The notes: generated by a model not told the origin, from the sequence alone. 64,000 nt of DNA from Theodoxus fluviatilis (GCA_034096865.1 JAWQFJ010016790.1:1-64000), one strand, 5' to 3'; shown: positions 49,200 to 60,704, counted from the stretch's first letter. Translations and numbers: made by a program.

Positions 49200-50110
49200 C
49201 ATCAATAGTGATTACTTTGGCACGTGAATTTTTTACAGGTTGGGGAGTCTGGGGATGTGGGGGGGAAGAGTCACAGTTGTCCCGTCCCAGCGGGAGGCAC
49301 GCGACACGAACGTGTCGACAGTGCTGGCCTCAACCACGGCTGGAGGTTACAGGGCATTCCAGTCCCTTATTGTTCTGGGGAGGAAGGCTGCACTCCAGTA
49401 CTGCGTTCCGCAGGTGATGAGGCTGAACTGCTGGCTATGACGTCGTCGCTGGCGTGGTGGTGAGGGAACCAGCTTTGACTTGATGCCAGGACAATGGACG
49501 ATGCTGTGTTTGATCTTATACAGCATCGACAGGCGAGCAAGCTTCCTGCGTTCCTCCAGGGACTGCCACCCAAGGGAGTCCAGCATCTGGCTGACACTTG
49601 AAGTGTTATGGTAGCGGTTGCAGACGAAACGGGCAGCACGTCACTGGACAGCCTCGACCTTGTCGATGAGGCTAAAAATAGCGTCGGCCCGAGAACCGAG
49701 CCTTGTGGCACCCCTGAGCGGACGTCAACGAAGGAGGAGCGACTGCCGTTCACCACCACAGCCTGCCGCCGGCGTTGAAGGAAGCTCTGGATCCACGCGA
49801 GAGCAGCGCCCTGGACATCATAGTTTCGGAGTTTGTGGGTCAGCAGGCTGTGGTTGACGCGATCAAACGCTTTCGCCAGATCCATGATCAGCACGTCCGT
49901 CTGCTTCCCTCCTTCCAGGTTGCTCGTGAGCTCTTCGGTAAAATCCAGGAGCTGCATCTCACAGGATCGACCACGACGAAAGCCATGTTGTTTATCGTCG
50001 AGAATGTCGTTGTCAAAATGCTGCAGCAGGGCACTCACCACAATGTGCTCCATATGTTTGCATGCCACGCAGGTAAGGGACACCGGCCTGTAAATGTTAC
50101 ACGAAATAAT
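49200..50110 (-). mobile_element. CR1-like LINE fragment with internal deletion
   Basis: The minus strand from 50110 reads RPVSLTCVACKHMEHIV, DDKQHGFRRGRSCEMQLLD, MDLAKAFDRVNHSLL and SGVPQGSVLGPTLF, which are RT motifs up to the GVPQGS box of the CR1 group. At about 49675 it jumps to the extreme C-terminus (RTIRDWNAL block, 49347-49660) with a stop and frame change. The catalytic FADD region is therefore deleted. Both ends are truncated; inactive. Confidence 0.8.
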
Positions 50111-50432
50111 GCACATTCTCTAAGATCTGATTCGTTTATCAGTGAAGGTATAAACCTATATTTATGTGGCATTGGCAAATAACATTAATGTGCATGCTAT
50201 GCTTCTTTAAGGATAAAGAGTCATCAGGCATGAGCAGGAGATTATTCCAGTTTCCTAAGGGATGAAAGTACAGAGCAGTGTTTCAAAGCTAACATTAATT
50301 AGCATAAAATCAAGTCAAAAGGACATCATGATATTCTAGAAGTTAAAAGAAAATTGCATTAACAAATGAAATGTGAATGACTGATATGTCAGTTGTGGAC
50401 TTGCAATCCATACACTTTTCTGCAGGACATGG

Positions 50433-50700
50433 ATGGATGGATGGATGGATGGAGTTTAAGTGCCTATCAGCCTTGTAGGCTATATAAGGCCACAACGTTA
50501 AGAAACGCCCATCTTTACCAAGATATAAAAACACTTCACGACAGTGAAGTCTAGTACATTTCACCTAACCAGTGACATGAAATCCATTAAATCGAGACCC
50601 ACTGACCATCAGCCCGCAGAGGCTATGTAGAACCTTCAAACCCGAAAAAGCACAGAGGGCGATAGGGCAACCATTCACATCTCGATTTCCCTCTTCACGC
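50433..50700 (-). mobile_element. Retroelement 3'-end fragment with (TCCA)n tail
   Basis: Minus-strand tail TCCATCCATCCATCC at 50433-50455, preceded by GGCCTTATATAGCCTACAAG. The same block occurs at about 46555-46620, and a related one at 60963-61010. Confidence 0.55.
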
Positions 50701-50715
50701 ACAAAGCACTTAGAA

Positions 50716-51115
50716 ATGGATGGATGGAGCCCAAGGGCTTATGAGCCTTGAAAGCCATTCCACGCTACAACATATTTCCACTGTATACAAATGTGCAATT
50801 AGAAGATTATCAAAAATGTAATCACAGCTAGAGAATCTTAAAAAATGTTAGACAGACTGCTCGACCCACTCCGTAGATCGAGGGCACTCCAACAGAACGT
50901 GCCGCATGGTGAGCCTGCACTGGCAGGTGCGGCACTCCAGTGGAGGCTCCGACCACAACAAATAGGAGTGGGTCAGAACAGAATGGCCGATCCGGGAACG
51001 GCAGAGCACAACTTCCTCTCTTCGTGTGAGCGATGTGGGGGAGAGTCGCTCACCCCCCACAGAGATAATTCATGAAGTTTGTTATGTGCGCTGCTGTCCC
51101 AGTCGGCCTGACTTA
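50716..51115 (-). mobile_element. I/Nimb-like LINE, 3' end
   Basis: Minus-strand frame reads LTRREEVVLCRSRIGHSVLT, HSYLLWSEPPLECRTC and RHVLLECPRSTEW: the C-x2-C ... H-x4-C tail after RNase H in I-clade ORF2 (family knowledge). A second copy lies at 60960-62200. The sequence switches to the RTE-like element at about 51115, so the rest of this ORF2 is missing or lies on the far side of the nest. Confidence 0.75.
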
Positions 51116-52193
51116 CTTGACTTAGTCCTCTTCGCTCCGGTCGGAGCATAGGGCCTTCACTGCAAGTCTCCACCTCTGTCGGTCTTGGGCTGCCCTCTTT
51201 GCCTCTCCCCATGTCATCCGGACTGTCCTCAGCTCTGCCTGTAGGGTTCTTTTCCAGGTCAGTGCTGGTCGACCACGCTTCCTTTTACCCTGAGGGTTCC
51301 AGTCCAAGGCGTGGCGTGGAATGCAGGCATCGTTTCTGCGCAGGGTGTGCCCGATCCACTTCCATTTCCTTCTTTGGATGGCGTTGACGATCGATTCCTG
51401 CCTGGTACGTTGCCAGAGTTCTTTGTTGGAGATTCTTTCTGGCCATCTGATACGCAGGATCTGGCGGAGGCAGGTGTTGATGAAGACTTGCAGCTTGTGG
51501 CCGATGCTCTTGGTATGTCTCCAGGTTTCAGATCCGTAGAGCAGCACAGATTTAACATTTGTGTTGAAGATCCTCAGTTTGGTGTGACGGCTGAGGCTCT
51601 CATTTCTCCACACTGGTTTCAGGGTGACGAAGGCGTGTCGTGCTTTGCCTATCCTGGCTCTCACGTCTTCATCTGTCTCTCCAGTCTTGCTGACCACGCT
51701 GCCCAGGTACGGGAAGCGTTCGACGTCCTCTATGGCTTGACCATCAATGGTGATGGGATCTTTCCTGGAGGCGTTCACTTGGAGGCTCTTGGTCTTGGGG
51801 ACGTTGATCTCCAGTCCTGTTGTCTTGGCAATGTCGTGCAGCCTCTCCGTCTTTGCTTGCATGTGCCCATGGGTGTGTGACAGGAGGCCGATGTCATCTG
51901 CGAAGTCCAAGTCTTCCAGTTTGCCAGTGAGTGTCCACTGAATGCCCCGTGGTTGGTCCGTAACAGTCTTCATCACCCAGTCGATCACCAGGGAGAAGAT
52001 TAAAGGAGAAAGGAGACATCCTTGTCTCACTCCGGTGTTGACGTCAAATGGCGGCGACAGGTCAGTGTTGTGCACAACTCTGCAGCTGGTGCCTTCATAG
52101 AGGTTCTGGATTACGCTGACGATCTTCTGAGGGATGCCATAGTGTCTGAGGATTCTCCAAATGGTTGCCCTATCCACCATGTCAAAAGCTTTC
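51116..52193 (-). mobile_element. RTE-like LINE, 3' part (split by a younger insertion)
   Basis: Minus-strand frame: AFDMVDRATIWRILRHYGIP, TGVRQGCLLSPLIFSLVID, LDFADDIGLLSHTH and GLEINVPKTKSLQVN are RT motifs, including the FADD catalytic aspartates. They are followed by the FPYLGSVVS block and the tail RRKWKWIGHTLRRND and GKRKRGRPALTW. It ends with TAAGTCAAGTAAGTC. The 5' piece is at 58091-58385, where the frame resumes at FVDFKKA. A 5'-truncated, dead copy, but the reading frame is intact up to the break. Confidence 0.88.
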
Positions 52194-52224
<31 letters not shown>

Positions 52225-52604
52225 CGAAACAAAATTTATTCAAGAAAACAGCAAATTTACAATGCACACTTCAATGTCATTGCAAAATTCGATGTAACAC
52301 ACAGCAAAAGATGGTCATCGAAATATAGCCACGGTGTATTAGACTCGACTACGCTCCACAGTCACAGACACAGGAAATCAAAACATTTAAACGTGCATAA
52401 ACGATGTCTATGGCAAAGAAAACATTTTCTTAGCGTCTATCAACACAACATGGGGCGCAGAAGATTAACAAATGAAGCGCTGCACTACATCTGTAGGTGC
52501 TCGGAAGAGGCAAAAAGCGCTCAATTCTCACCCCAACCCTAGAAAGTCCCAGGTGGGAAAGAATACATCAATTTAGGCAAGTTGTCTAAACGCAGCCGCC
52601 AGGA

Positions 52605-55600
52605 TCAGGGGCGGGGAAAACCCCTCGGCTTTGGGTCACGGGCAGCCTCACGCTTGGCCGACGATGTGATCGCGAACGCGTTGCCCCTCACAATTGACAG
52701 CGAGATTCTCTGGAAAAGGAACTGTGTCTGGCGTGAGTCATCTGTCGACAGTGCAATCCGTTGGCCGATCTCTCGGATGAGTTCCGTTGCTGCCGGTCCG
52801 ACTACTCCGGTTGTTTCAACAGCAAACGGGACGAAGTGGTACCTTTCCGAGATAGAGGCGTACTTCCTCCTCTTCGAACCTTCGGCTGTCCGGCAGGCGT
52901 TCCCTGGGTCGATAGCAGAATCTGTCATTGAAGACGGCGCGAAAGAGTCAGAGCAGGTGGCGTCCCAAACAAGTGACTTGCCGTTCTTAAATGGGAAGAC
53001 AGTCATGCCGTCGGGGCGTCGCCCATCTCCTCTGTCGAGGCCAACCGGTTCCATAACGGAGTACAGGCCTGCGGAGTCGAGCGACCGTTTGATGACATCG
53101 TTGAGAGCGGCGTGGCGTGGGAATCTCCCGGCACTGTAGCGGCATGAAAGCGGATGCAAGCCGTAGGTGTCGACCGTCTTGCCGCATCGACAGGGGTGGC
53201 TCTGGCACATCTGCTGGCCGAGGCGGAGAGAGACAGCAATCCTGAGCGTCTCGTCGTCTAGGAGGGTGCCGAGCGAAGTGGCGGGAATGGCGTGTAACCA
53301 GCATCCGCTGTTCGGTTGTGCGGCCGAGCCCAGACAAACCAAACGATGCTGGTTAAGACGGGGTCTGAGCTCGTTCGCGACAGCTCGACTGGCAGTGCGA
53401 TCCCAACTGTGCTGGGATTCCGGGATATCGGCATATGGGAGCCCCTTCTGTCTCCAACGGCCGAGAGCGTCCTCTGCGTCCACTGGAGATGAATCGCCGT
53501 CCGTGTTTTGGCCAAGGATGGCTTTGACGAGCCGTTCGCTAGAGTAGACAGAGGCCAGGAAAGCAGGGAGTGCCAAGTCGCTGGCGGTCCTAAGGCCTAC
53601 GCCACCCTCAGCCAGTGGTAGCGTCGCCTGTCGCCAGCCCGTGTCGTCGAAAGCGATGTTGAGGAGGCGTTCGGCGGCCTTTTTCAGGACACTGTCAAAC
53701 TCGAGGAGCTCTGCCTCGGCGGTGTATGCTCGGCAGCTTCGGAGTGTATAAAGGAGTTTCGGCGCCGCGAAGCAATTCCTGAGGAGGAACAGAGCAGGAT
53801 GCGAATCGAGGTATTCGAGACGGGTCGTCATGGAGCGCAGATCATCTGTCTTTTTTACTATTGTAGCCGACGTCGCGATCGCACTAATTGGTGAGCCCAG
53901 CAGTTCCAGATGGTCCAGCTCCGTCACTCGGACACCAGGCAGGACAGGTCTAAAATTGGCCAAGTGGGCGGCGAATTGCTCAGCGGGGAAACCAACGTTG
54001 ACGATTTCCGACTTATCCGGGTTGACCTCCAGGCCGAGGGAGCTCAGTCTGCGAACGGCGGTTTCGACATCGTGCAGGACGGAGGCAGGGTTTCCACCAA
54101 TCGTGGCGTCGTCCAGGTACCACACATTCAGGTCGGACGTGAGACCACGGGCGACTTCGTCGACTGTGGCGGCGAACAGCATAGGTCCCAAGGGGTCTCC
54201 CTGTTGAACGCCGGTAGCCGACTCGATCTCCTTGCCGTCGGCAAGAACGGTAGAGGAGCGATGATAGGCCAGGTGCACAAGTGGGTAGGCTTCCGGTGCC
54301 CGTTTTAAGCAGGCTTCGAGAAGTCGGTCTCTGCGGACGCTGTTGAATGCGTTTCTCATGTCGAGCTTCACGATGACTGCCGGGCCGGCGTCCCCGCGCC
54401 GCTCCACGAACCTGCGGACTGCATGAGCCGCACCCTCGCATCCGCCCCTCACCCCGACACCCAGTTGGACCGGCTTGAACTCAGCACTGAGACGGCGCAC
54501 TATCGGTCGGCACACCACCTTAGCGGCTAACCGGCGGAAGGTATTGCCCACAGCGATGGGCCGTATCCCACCATCCTTCTTTTTGAGGGGGGTCAGGTTG
54601 GCAGCGAAGAGAAGTTGTCTGGCGACATCCGGGATGTCGGCGGCAAGGATACGATTCACCAGGTTGGTGATAGAACGACGGAGACTTGCCCCAGCTTCGG
54701 CCGTGGATCGCGAGACGAGGTCCTTGATGTGGCCAGGGCGGAGACCATCGACGCCACCACTGCTACTTCCGGCGAACGAACGAAGGGCAGCCATAACGTC
54801 TTCCTCCGTCGCATGTAGAGCAGTAACTCCAGTTGTTGGGACTGGTGGTGTTAAGTCATAAGGGGCGGCAGGGTGTTTGAGGCGGAGCGAAGCTAAAACC
54901 TCGGGTGTCACAGCGAGGGCAGAATCATTGGATGCGACGATTCTGACTGCGGCTGCGACATCGCCTTCCTTCAACTTATTGTTGACTCTAGCTCGGAGTT
55001 TCTTTACAGATGCTTCATGGCTCTCACTTGCAGCAGGCTGTGGCTGGGAGATGGTCGAGACGGACAAAAGAGGGGTACGGGTGGAATAGGCGGAGATGTT
55101 TTTCCTCAGTTGGGCGACCGTCGATCTGCTCTCGCTTTGAGGGTCTAGCTGAAGCCTAAGAGCCAGTGGGGCAAAGCAACACAGGTGGAGCCAATCGTCT
55201 GCGGCATTGGTGTCGAGAGCCCGGTCAATCGCGTCGGACAGGGCAGAGGCGGCTCCAATTCGGCAGGATTTGGGGATCTTGAGTGGGATACGACCACTTC
55301 TCCGCATGATGTAGACTTTGCCTACTGCGTCCAATGTCGGTATGGTGTCCTCTGCATTACGGTAAGGTGTACTATCAATCTGGATGCAGTCAGGGCAGTT
55401 CCAGGCCAGGATTCTCTCAGAGGCCACCTTTGACAACCTGGCACAGGACAAGTGGGCGGGGCGGAGGCACTTGGCGCACGCGCGAACGTTCTTCCTCCGA
55501 TTTGACGTGCCACAGATGCAGCAAATTTCATCAGACTTGTAACTCGACATATCGCTTCTTTCGTGAACAAAGTCGTTGTTGCTGTCCCGGGCTTGTGGCG

Positions 55601-56134
55601 GCCGCTCAACGTCTGGGGGAACTCCGCCATTGGTCAGGTTGGTTTTCGATGGCGGAGTAATTGGATCCCCGGAAAGGGGTTGTTGCATGGCGCAGATATC
55701 GGTGATCGCATCAGGTCTCACCTCCGGCTGTACTGGGAAAACGACTCGATTTTTGTTAGCAGTGGGAAAACGGTATTGTGGACGCATCAGCAGCTGATTT
55801 TGCATGGCGTTGGCAATGTAGAGGCAGCGAACACTGAGTTGTACTTTCGAAATGTTCGGAAGCATGATCTGCATTTCAGCAGTGAGACGTTCTTGCATCT
55901 CGTGTTTAAGAAATGTTGAGATTTCTTCTCTAGAGAGTGCTTTATCGATATTATCAACATATTTTTTTCGCAGTTGTTGGTCTGCTTCGTTCAGAGACAG
56001 ATTGTTATTGAGCGCCATCTTGCAGCAGTTTAGTAGTTCTCCATTCTCAATCCGCAGTTTGGCCGTCTCTAAAGGCATCTTCCTTGCATCTGCTTCTTTC
56101 TCCATGGCGCACTGCTGTGGCTGTATCTGCTGCA

Positions 56135-56171
<37 letters not shown>

Positions 56172-57632
56172 GATACGCTGAAAATGCTGCTGCTGTGGAT
56201 GCTGCTGTGGATGTTGATGTGGATGCTGCTGCCGCTGCTGCTGCTGGACGAGCTGCTGCTGCCGCTGCTGCTGTTGGACGAGCTGCTGCCGTTGTAGTTG
56301 CTGCCATTGATACACATTTTGCTGGGGCGAAGGCTGTGGAGGATTCACTCTCCTGTTTGGAGCAGGTCTGATTGGAGTTGTCTTCTCCTGGCCTGGCAAA
56401 ATCTGGACATCATCGTCGTCATCGACCACGGGCACTTCCACCCTGGAGGAGGGATGTTGGGGTGGGTGGGTGGTAGGTTGACTTGGCCTCGGCACAGACG
56501 CAGCCATTGGGTTCTGAGCAGCTTGTGCAGTCTGTGGGGTCTGATAAATCTGAGTTGAAGCACCAGTCTGGCCAGGAGGCAAAGTTCCCCGAACCCCAGG
56601 AAATCGAAGTGGAGCTGGCTGTTGAGGTGCCCCAGTGATGTGAGCTGGCCGTGCCACTGCAGCGACCAAAAGACTCGTGCATGGAACCTGTCTGTTTGGT
56701 GTGTCAGGAACTTCAGGAGCTGGCACTGGGTTTGGAACCTGGGGCAGCTGGGTCTGGCTTGGGGGAAAGGAACTCTGCTGAGCAACAACTGTTCTTGGGA
56801 CCGCAGGGGCAACAGGGACAGAGACCTGACAAGAGTCAATTGCTGCTGGCTGAGGGACTGAGACACCAGCAACACTGACTCTCACGGAACATGCAGAGGA
56901 GAAGGCTGGAAAGCTGTTGGCACCATTCGGCCCGGAGGAAACCGTCACTGCAGTCTGACTGAGACCCACAGGGGGTATTTTGGAGCATTCCGCATCACTC
57001 GCTCTGACAGACTCACCAGATGACAAGGCTGCATCATTACTGAAGCTGCTACTTCCTTGTGGCATGGGAGTTGCCGTCGTTGGCACAGAAGTACAAACTG
57101 GACTTGCCAGTGGGCTTGACTGGCTGCTCTCTTGAGAAACAGCAGACCCAGGCGGGCCCACAGAGGCATTTCCCTCATCCACAGAACTCCTTGAGGCAGT
57201 CTGGGAGGAGGCGGTTGCCAGGGGAGAGGGAGGTTTCTGGTCAATTTGGCCTGATGCAGCAAGAAAATTCTTGACAGCTCCAACTCCATGCTTCATCTTG
57301 GCCGACAGGGTCCGTGAGTCCGTGTTGATGATGCGAGATATGGTGGGCTTGCTGGGAACACGGCTCCCCGAGACGCATGGCCTAGCAGCCAAGGTAGCCT
57401 GAATGTCTCCATAGGTGATCCCCGGTTGTGACCTGTACAATTCCACGATCAGTTCCACTTCTTCCGAAGTGCATCGGACGTGACGCCGTTGCCTTGGTAC
57501 GGAATTGTGAGAAGAGAGGTCAGAAGTAGTCGTTTCACCCTTAGCCGTTTGCGACTGATCATTCTCAGATTCAAGCGTCTCAATGTCGTCTTCACCAACA
57601 TCTTCGCTACCCTCAGGCTCAGTGTGCGACAT
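52605..57632 (-). CDS. LINE ORF: HTH, polyQ, PHD finger, reverse transcriptase, restriction-like endonuclease (1675 aa)
   Basis: Makes the reverse transcriptase and nickase for target-primed retrotransposition (family role). The start is fixed by an in-frame TAA 15 bases upstream. Residues 1-45 acidic; 50-104 helix-turn-helix-like (ends PTISRIINT); 130-430 Ser/Pro/Thr/Gln-rich; 440-505 polyglutamine/histidine; 510-600 helical, charged; 704-748 PHD-type C4HC3 finger (CCICG ... CAKC ... HLSC ... CPDC); about 935-1215 reverse transcriptase, with LDMRNAFNS (1090-1098), GVQQGDPLGP (1141-1150) and the catalytic box YLDD (1172-1175); 1476-1497 Cys/His motif (CRCG ... GLHPLSC); 1539-1557 RPD ... WD restriction-like endonuclease motif. 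The frame is intact, so the copy is probably young. RT and endonuclease calls are strong, PHD good, HTH tentative. Confidence 0.92.
56096..56320 (-). repeat. CAG-rich tract encoding polyglutamine in the LINE ORF
   Basis: CTGCTG repeats on the plus strand encode Gln with some His and Arg (residues 440-505). ORFs rich in Ala or Ser in the other frames are shadows. Confidence 0.9.
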
Positions 57633-58090
57633 GACAGTGATATTTTAAGCACGTAGTTCTCGAAATTAATCCTTCTCGAAAATCTCCTCGAAATTACGTC
57701 AACAGAATCAACAGAACTAACATTCTGTCTCTCAGAATGTCGGTGAATAACTTGAAGGACTCATCAGTAGTCGTAACCACATTACCTTTGTTTTGACGCA
57801 GTTACATTTTTGGCTGGGGAATCAACACCGCTCATTCACGTTGGGAACGCTATCTTTGGCTCCTTCAAACTCCTTTGGCTCCTTCGAAATTATTCTCCTG
57901 GCATAGAATTTCGAAACACCTGGGGAGGAATGGCGAAATTCCAACACTGAAATTGCGTGAGACTCACGCAAAATACGTGAGACTTGACACCTGAATATAC
58001 AACCCTTGTGTCGATTTCTGATTTTTTCTGAGCTCTCATATTGTCTAAAAACCCAGATCCTGCTTCAAGATAACAATGACGTCATGGATC
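57633..58090 (-). promoter_or_regulatory. 5' UTR / presumed internal promoter of the LINE
   Basis: 458 bp between the ORF start and the insertion edge. Intact LINEs usually carry their promoter here; no motif is identifiable by eye. Confidence 0.4.
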
Positions 58091-58385
58091 GCTTTCTTGA
58101 AGTCCACAAAATTGACATAGAGTGGTGACTGCCATTCCAGCGACTGTTCAATGATGATCCTGAGGGTCGCTATCTGGTCAGTGCGGGAACGCCCAGCTCG
58201 GAATCCTGCTTGCTCTTCCCTCAGTCTGGTGTCGACGGCCTCCTTGATTCTCTCGAGGATCACCCTAGTGAAGACTTTTCCCGGGAGTGACAGGAACTGA
58301 ATTCCTCTCCAGTTCTGGCAGTTACTTAGGTCTCCTTTCTTCGGGATTTTGACAATGTGTCCGGTCTTCCATTCAAAGAACAAGG
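58091..58385 (-). mobile_element. RTE-like LINE, 5' part (split by the inner LINE)
   Basis: Minus-strand frame reads VKIPKKGDLSNCQNWRGI, LPGKVFTRVILERIKEAVD, EEQAGFRAGRSRTDQIATL and YVNFVDFKKA, the RT finger motifs. The frame is cut in the conserved catalytic motif at 58091 and continues as AFDMVDR at 52193. The 5' edge near 58385 joins I-like ORF2 sequence. Confidence 0.88.
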
Positions 58386-59960
58386 GGTTTAAGTAACGAT
58401 ATTAAGAGTAAACTCTCCTTAGAATTAGCCATCAAACATCTACATTTCCACTGAACAATAGTGCTCATTTATTCTTAGAGGAGTGGATATGGCTCTGAGG
58501 AACCTGAGAGACTGGGTCTCCAGTCTCCATTTCCTCAGAGGCCTGCAGCGCACTGAAACGGTTGTGCTGCTGCAATGGGTCACGCTCCCCCTTCGAAAGC
58601 CGGTCTTTTGTCGGTGGAGCTCGTCTCTCCGACTTCTTGGATGCCTTAGTAGGCAGCCGAGACGACTCAGGTGGCTTCGTAACCTTCCTGAGCGTCTCTC
58701 CAGAAGTCGTCTGGACAGCAGCAGACACCGACTCTGACACGGCTTTCGGCTTGTCACCCTTCAGCCAAGTGACGGTGGTTTGGCAAGCCACAGACTTAAC
58801 AGACTTGACTGCAGAGGCATACGATGGGCCAGATGGAGGCCTCGTCGCAGCCTCCACAAGTCGTCTCGCCTCTGGAAAGGGTACGTTCTTGGTGATTCTC
58901 ACCCTCTGGATCTCTCTCTCTCTCGTGCTGCCACTTGGGACAGTCGCGAGAGAAAGATGGGTGAGAGCCAGAACAGTTGGCACATTTCGGGGTGTTGCGG
59001 CAGCCATCATCAGTGTGGTCATCACCACCGCATCGACCTCAGCGGGCAGCGCGACTGCAAGAGTCCTGATGATGGCCGAACTGCTGGCACTTAAAATAGC
59101 GTAGTGGGTTGGGGATAAAAGGGTCAACAACAATTCGAAGGTAGCCGGCCTTCACGAAGGAAGGGAGAGTGGGGGTACCAAAAGTCAACAGGATCGTGTT
59201 GGTGGGCTTGATCACACCATCACGTCTGGCTGTCAACTTTCGGACACCCCTCACTCCCTGGTCCAACAGTCCTTCTGATATGTCGCTTTTGGTCAGATCG
59301 GAAGGGTCTCTGCATCTAATAATTCTTTTACAGGAATTAAGACTAGTGTGACGCTCGACTTTCACCGGGACATTTGCAATGGTTGATGCCTTCAGCAGCT
59401 TGGAAGAGTGAGACTTCCTGGTTACTTCCACAAGAAGGTCACCACTTCTGAGATTTTTCACCTCCTTGGACTCGCCAGCAGTACACTGTATAGCTTTGGC
59501 GATGGCAAATGGAGATACTTTGCTCAGTGGGTTTTGCTGATCTAGAGAGTGAACAAGGAGAAAGCAAGGCCAGCTGTCGTGATCAAATGGTGGAGTAGTC
59601 AGAAAAGCTCTCCAAACTGGAGGAGAACTCCCTCTGTCTTTTAAAAGGGTGATTTTTCTTTTGGTAGATTCCATGATTGAGTGATGAAAATTTAATCCCC
59701 GGCACTCCCCTCCCACCAAAGAGCCCAACAAGGGGACACGGTATGTGCGGATAACCAGCACGTCGCTGTGCCTGGGCTATGCCGGGGATATACTCGGGTA
59801 AAGTGATGTGCTCTTACTACTTCACAATACACGGTTGACCCATAAGCCGCCGCCTTTGGAGTCACCAGCAAATTAAACATAGATCTAGATTAAACAAGTC
59901 AACAATAGTTAGGGTAAAAGGGGATGGTGGCCTAGTCCATGCAAGAATGGTGACACCTCA
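58386..59960 (-). mobile_element. I/Nimb-like LINE, 5' part: 5' UTR, broken ORF1 and start of ORF2
   Basis: ORF1 starts near 59674 (MESTKRKITLLKDRG) and contains a CCHC knuckle (CFKCQQFGHHQDSC). A second knuckle (CANCSGSHPSFSRDC) sits in another frame, so ORF1 has a frameshift near 59040-59060 and another at a GA-repeat slip around 58914-58924. The end of ORF1 is at about 58465. Downstream, MSTIVQWKCRCLMANSKESL (58455 downwards) resembles the start of an I/jockey-type ORF2 endonuclease domain. It is cut by the RTE-like element at about 58385. ORF1 proteins of this group bind the element RNA. Confidence 0.75.
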
Positions 59961-60215
59961 GGCAGACACGACCAGCCGATTGATCAGATCGGGTCCATCT
60001 GACTACCCGTCTAGGTGAAGTTCGGGCCAAAGTGGTGTGTTGGGTCGACTGCTGCCACAGCAGCAGCTCCTCTCAGCCACCAGGATCCTTTCCTCCCCCG
60101 ACACGGGAAGCAGCGCACGGCCAACACGCTGCCCCACTACGTAGGTGAACACGTTTGCCAGGGTCCCAGTTGGTCAAGGAGAGGCGAGTCCAGGCGGAGT
60201 CACCTCTCCCTGTCT

Positions 60216-60242
60216 CCCCCCCCCCCCCCCCCCCCCCCCCCC
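60216..60242 (+). repeat. Poly(C) run
   Basis: About 27 C between the retroelement nest and the next host exon. Confidence 0.95.
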
Positions 60243-60461
60243 ACCGCGGAGATGTTGGGATTGGACTTAAGAAGGGGTGGCAGGACATGGCTACATCGCC
60301 AAACTTGTGACACACCTGCATATCCAAATGCTCCATGTGCCTTGTGGCCTTTTTTGTCCTTGAAAATCCCCAGTTTCCTTTTACACTATGTTTGCCTATC
60401 GAGCTGGCAAACACAAGGTGTCAGCTCAATAATGATACCTCTTTTGTCATATCTGTTACAG

Positions 60462-60704
60462 TGGGATCATCTTCCTTACTCGACCTGGGACTTTTTGGCA
60501 ACTCCACCAAAAGCGTCCCCCACCGCTCCCAACAGTGAACTCACAAGTGCTGCTGACGGCAGTGCATTTGCCACCTCCAAGAATGTGACCCCAAGAACCC
60601 CCAGAGGAGGGCGTGCTCATGCTGCTAGTGACAGCGCACCTTCAACCCCTAAAACCACCCCCGCAAGTGCAGCAGTACTCACACAGCCTGCTGAGACTCA
60701 TGAG
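60462..60704 (+). CDS. Exon 47 (81 codons), TP/Ala-rich
   Basis: Acceptor TATCTGTTACAG, donor GTAAAA. Begins WDHLPYSTWDFLATPPKASP. The middle is basic and TP-rich (TSKNVTPRTPRGGRAHAAS), and the end is Ala/Thr-rich. TPRTPRGG matches the TP/basic style of the exons at 48448 and 17814, which supports its being in the same gene across the 11-kb intron. Confidence 0.78.

Larger units (their letters stand above)
52194..58090 (-). mobile_element. Complete-looking LINE with PHD finger and restriction-like endonuclease
   Basis: A 5897-bp insertion on the minus strand. Its 24-bp poly(A) (T run 52194-52217) abuts RTE-like sequence, and its 5' end is near 58090. GCTTTCTT occurs at 52188-52195 and 58091-58098; the final TT of the first copy merges with the T run, so the duplication is 6-8 bp. 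Parts: 5' UTR of about 458 bp, one 1675-codon ORF, 3' UTR of about 390 bp. The ORF type (RT followed by restriction-like endonuclease, no apurinic endonuclease domain) fits the group that includes the R2, R4, NeSL, CRE, Hero and Utopia clades. I cannot assign the clade. Confidence 0.88.

Noticed and set aside
51311..51880. Plus-strand ORF of 189 residues
   Set aside because: Antisense shadow of the RTE-like reverse transcriptase.
56084..56371. Ala/Val-rich plus-strand ORF
   Set aside because: Shadow of the CAG repeat that codes for polyglutamine on the minus strand.
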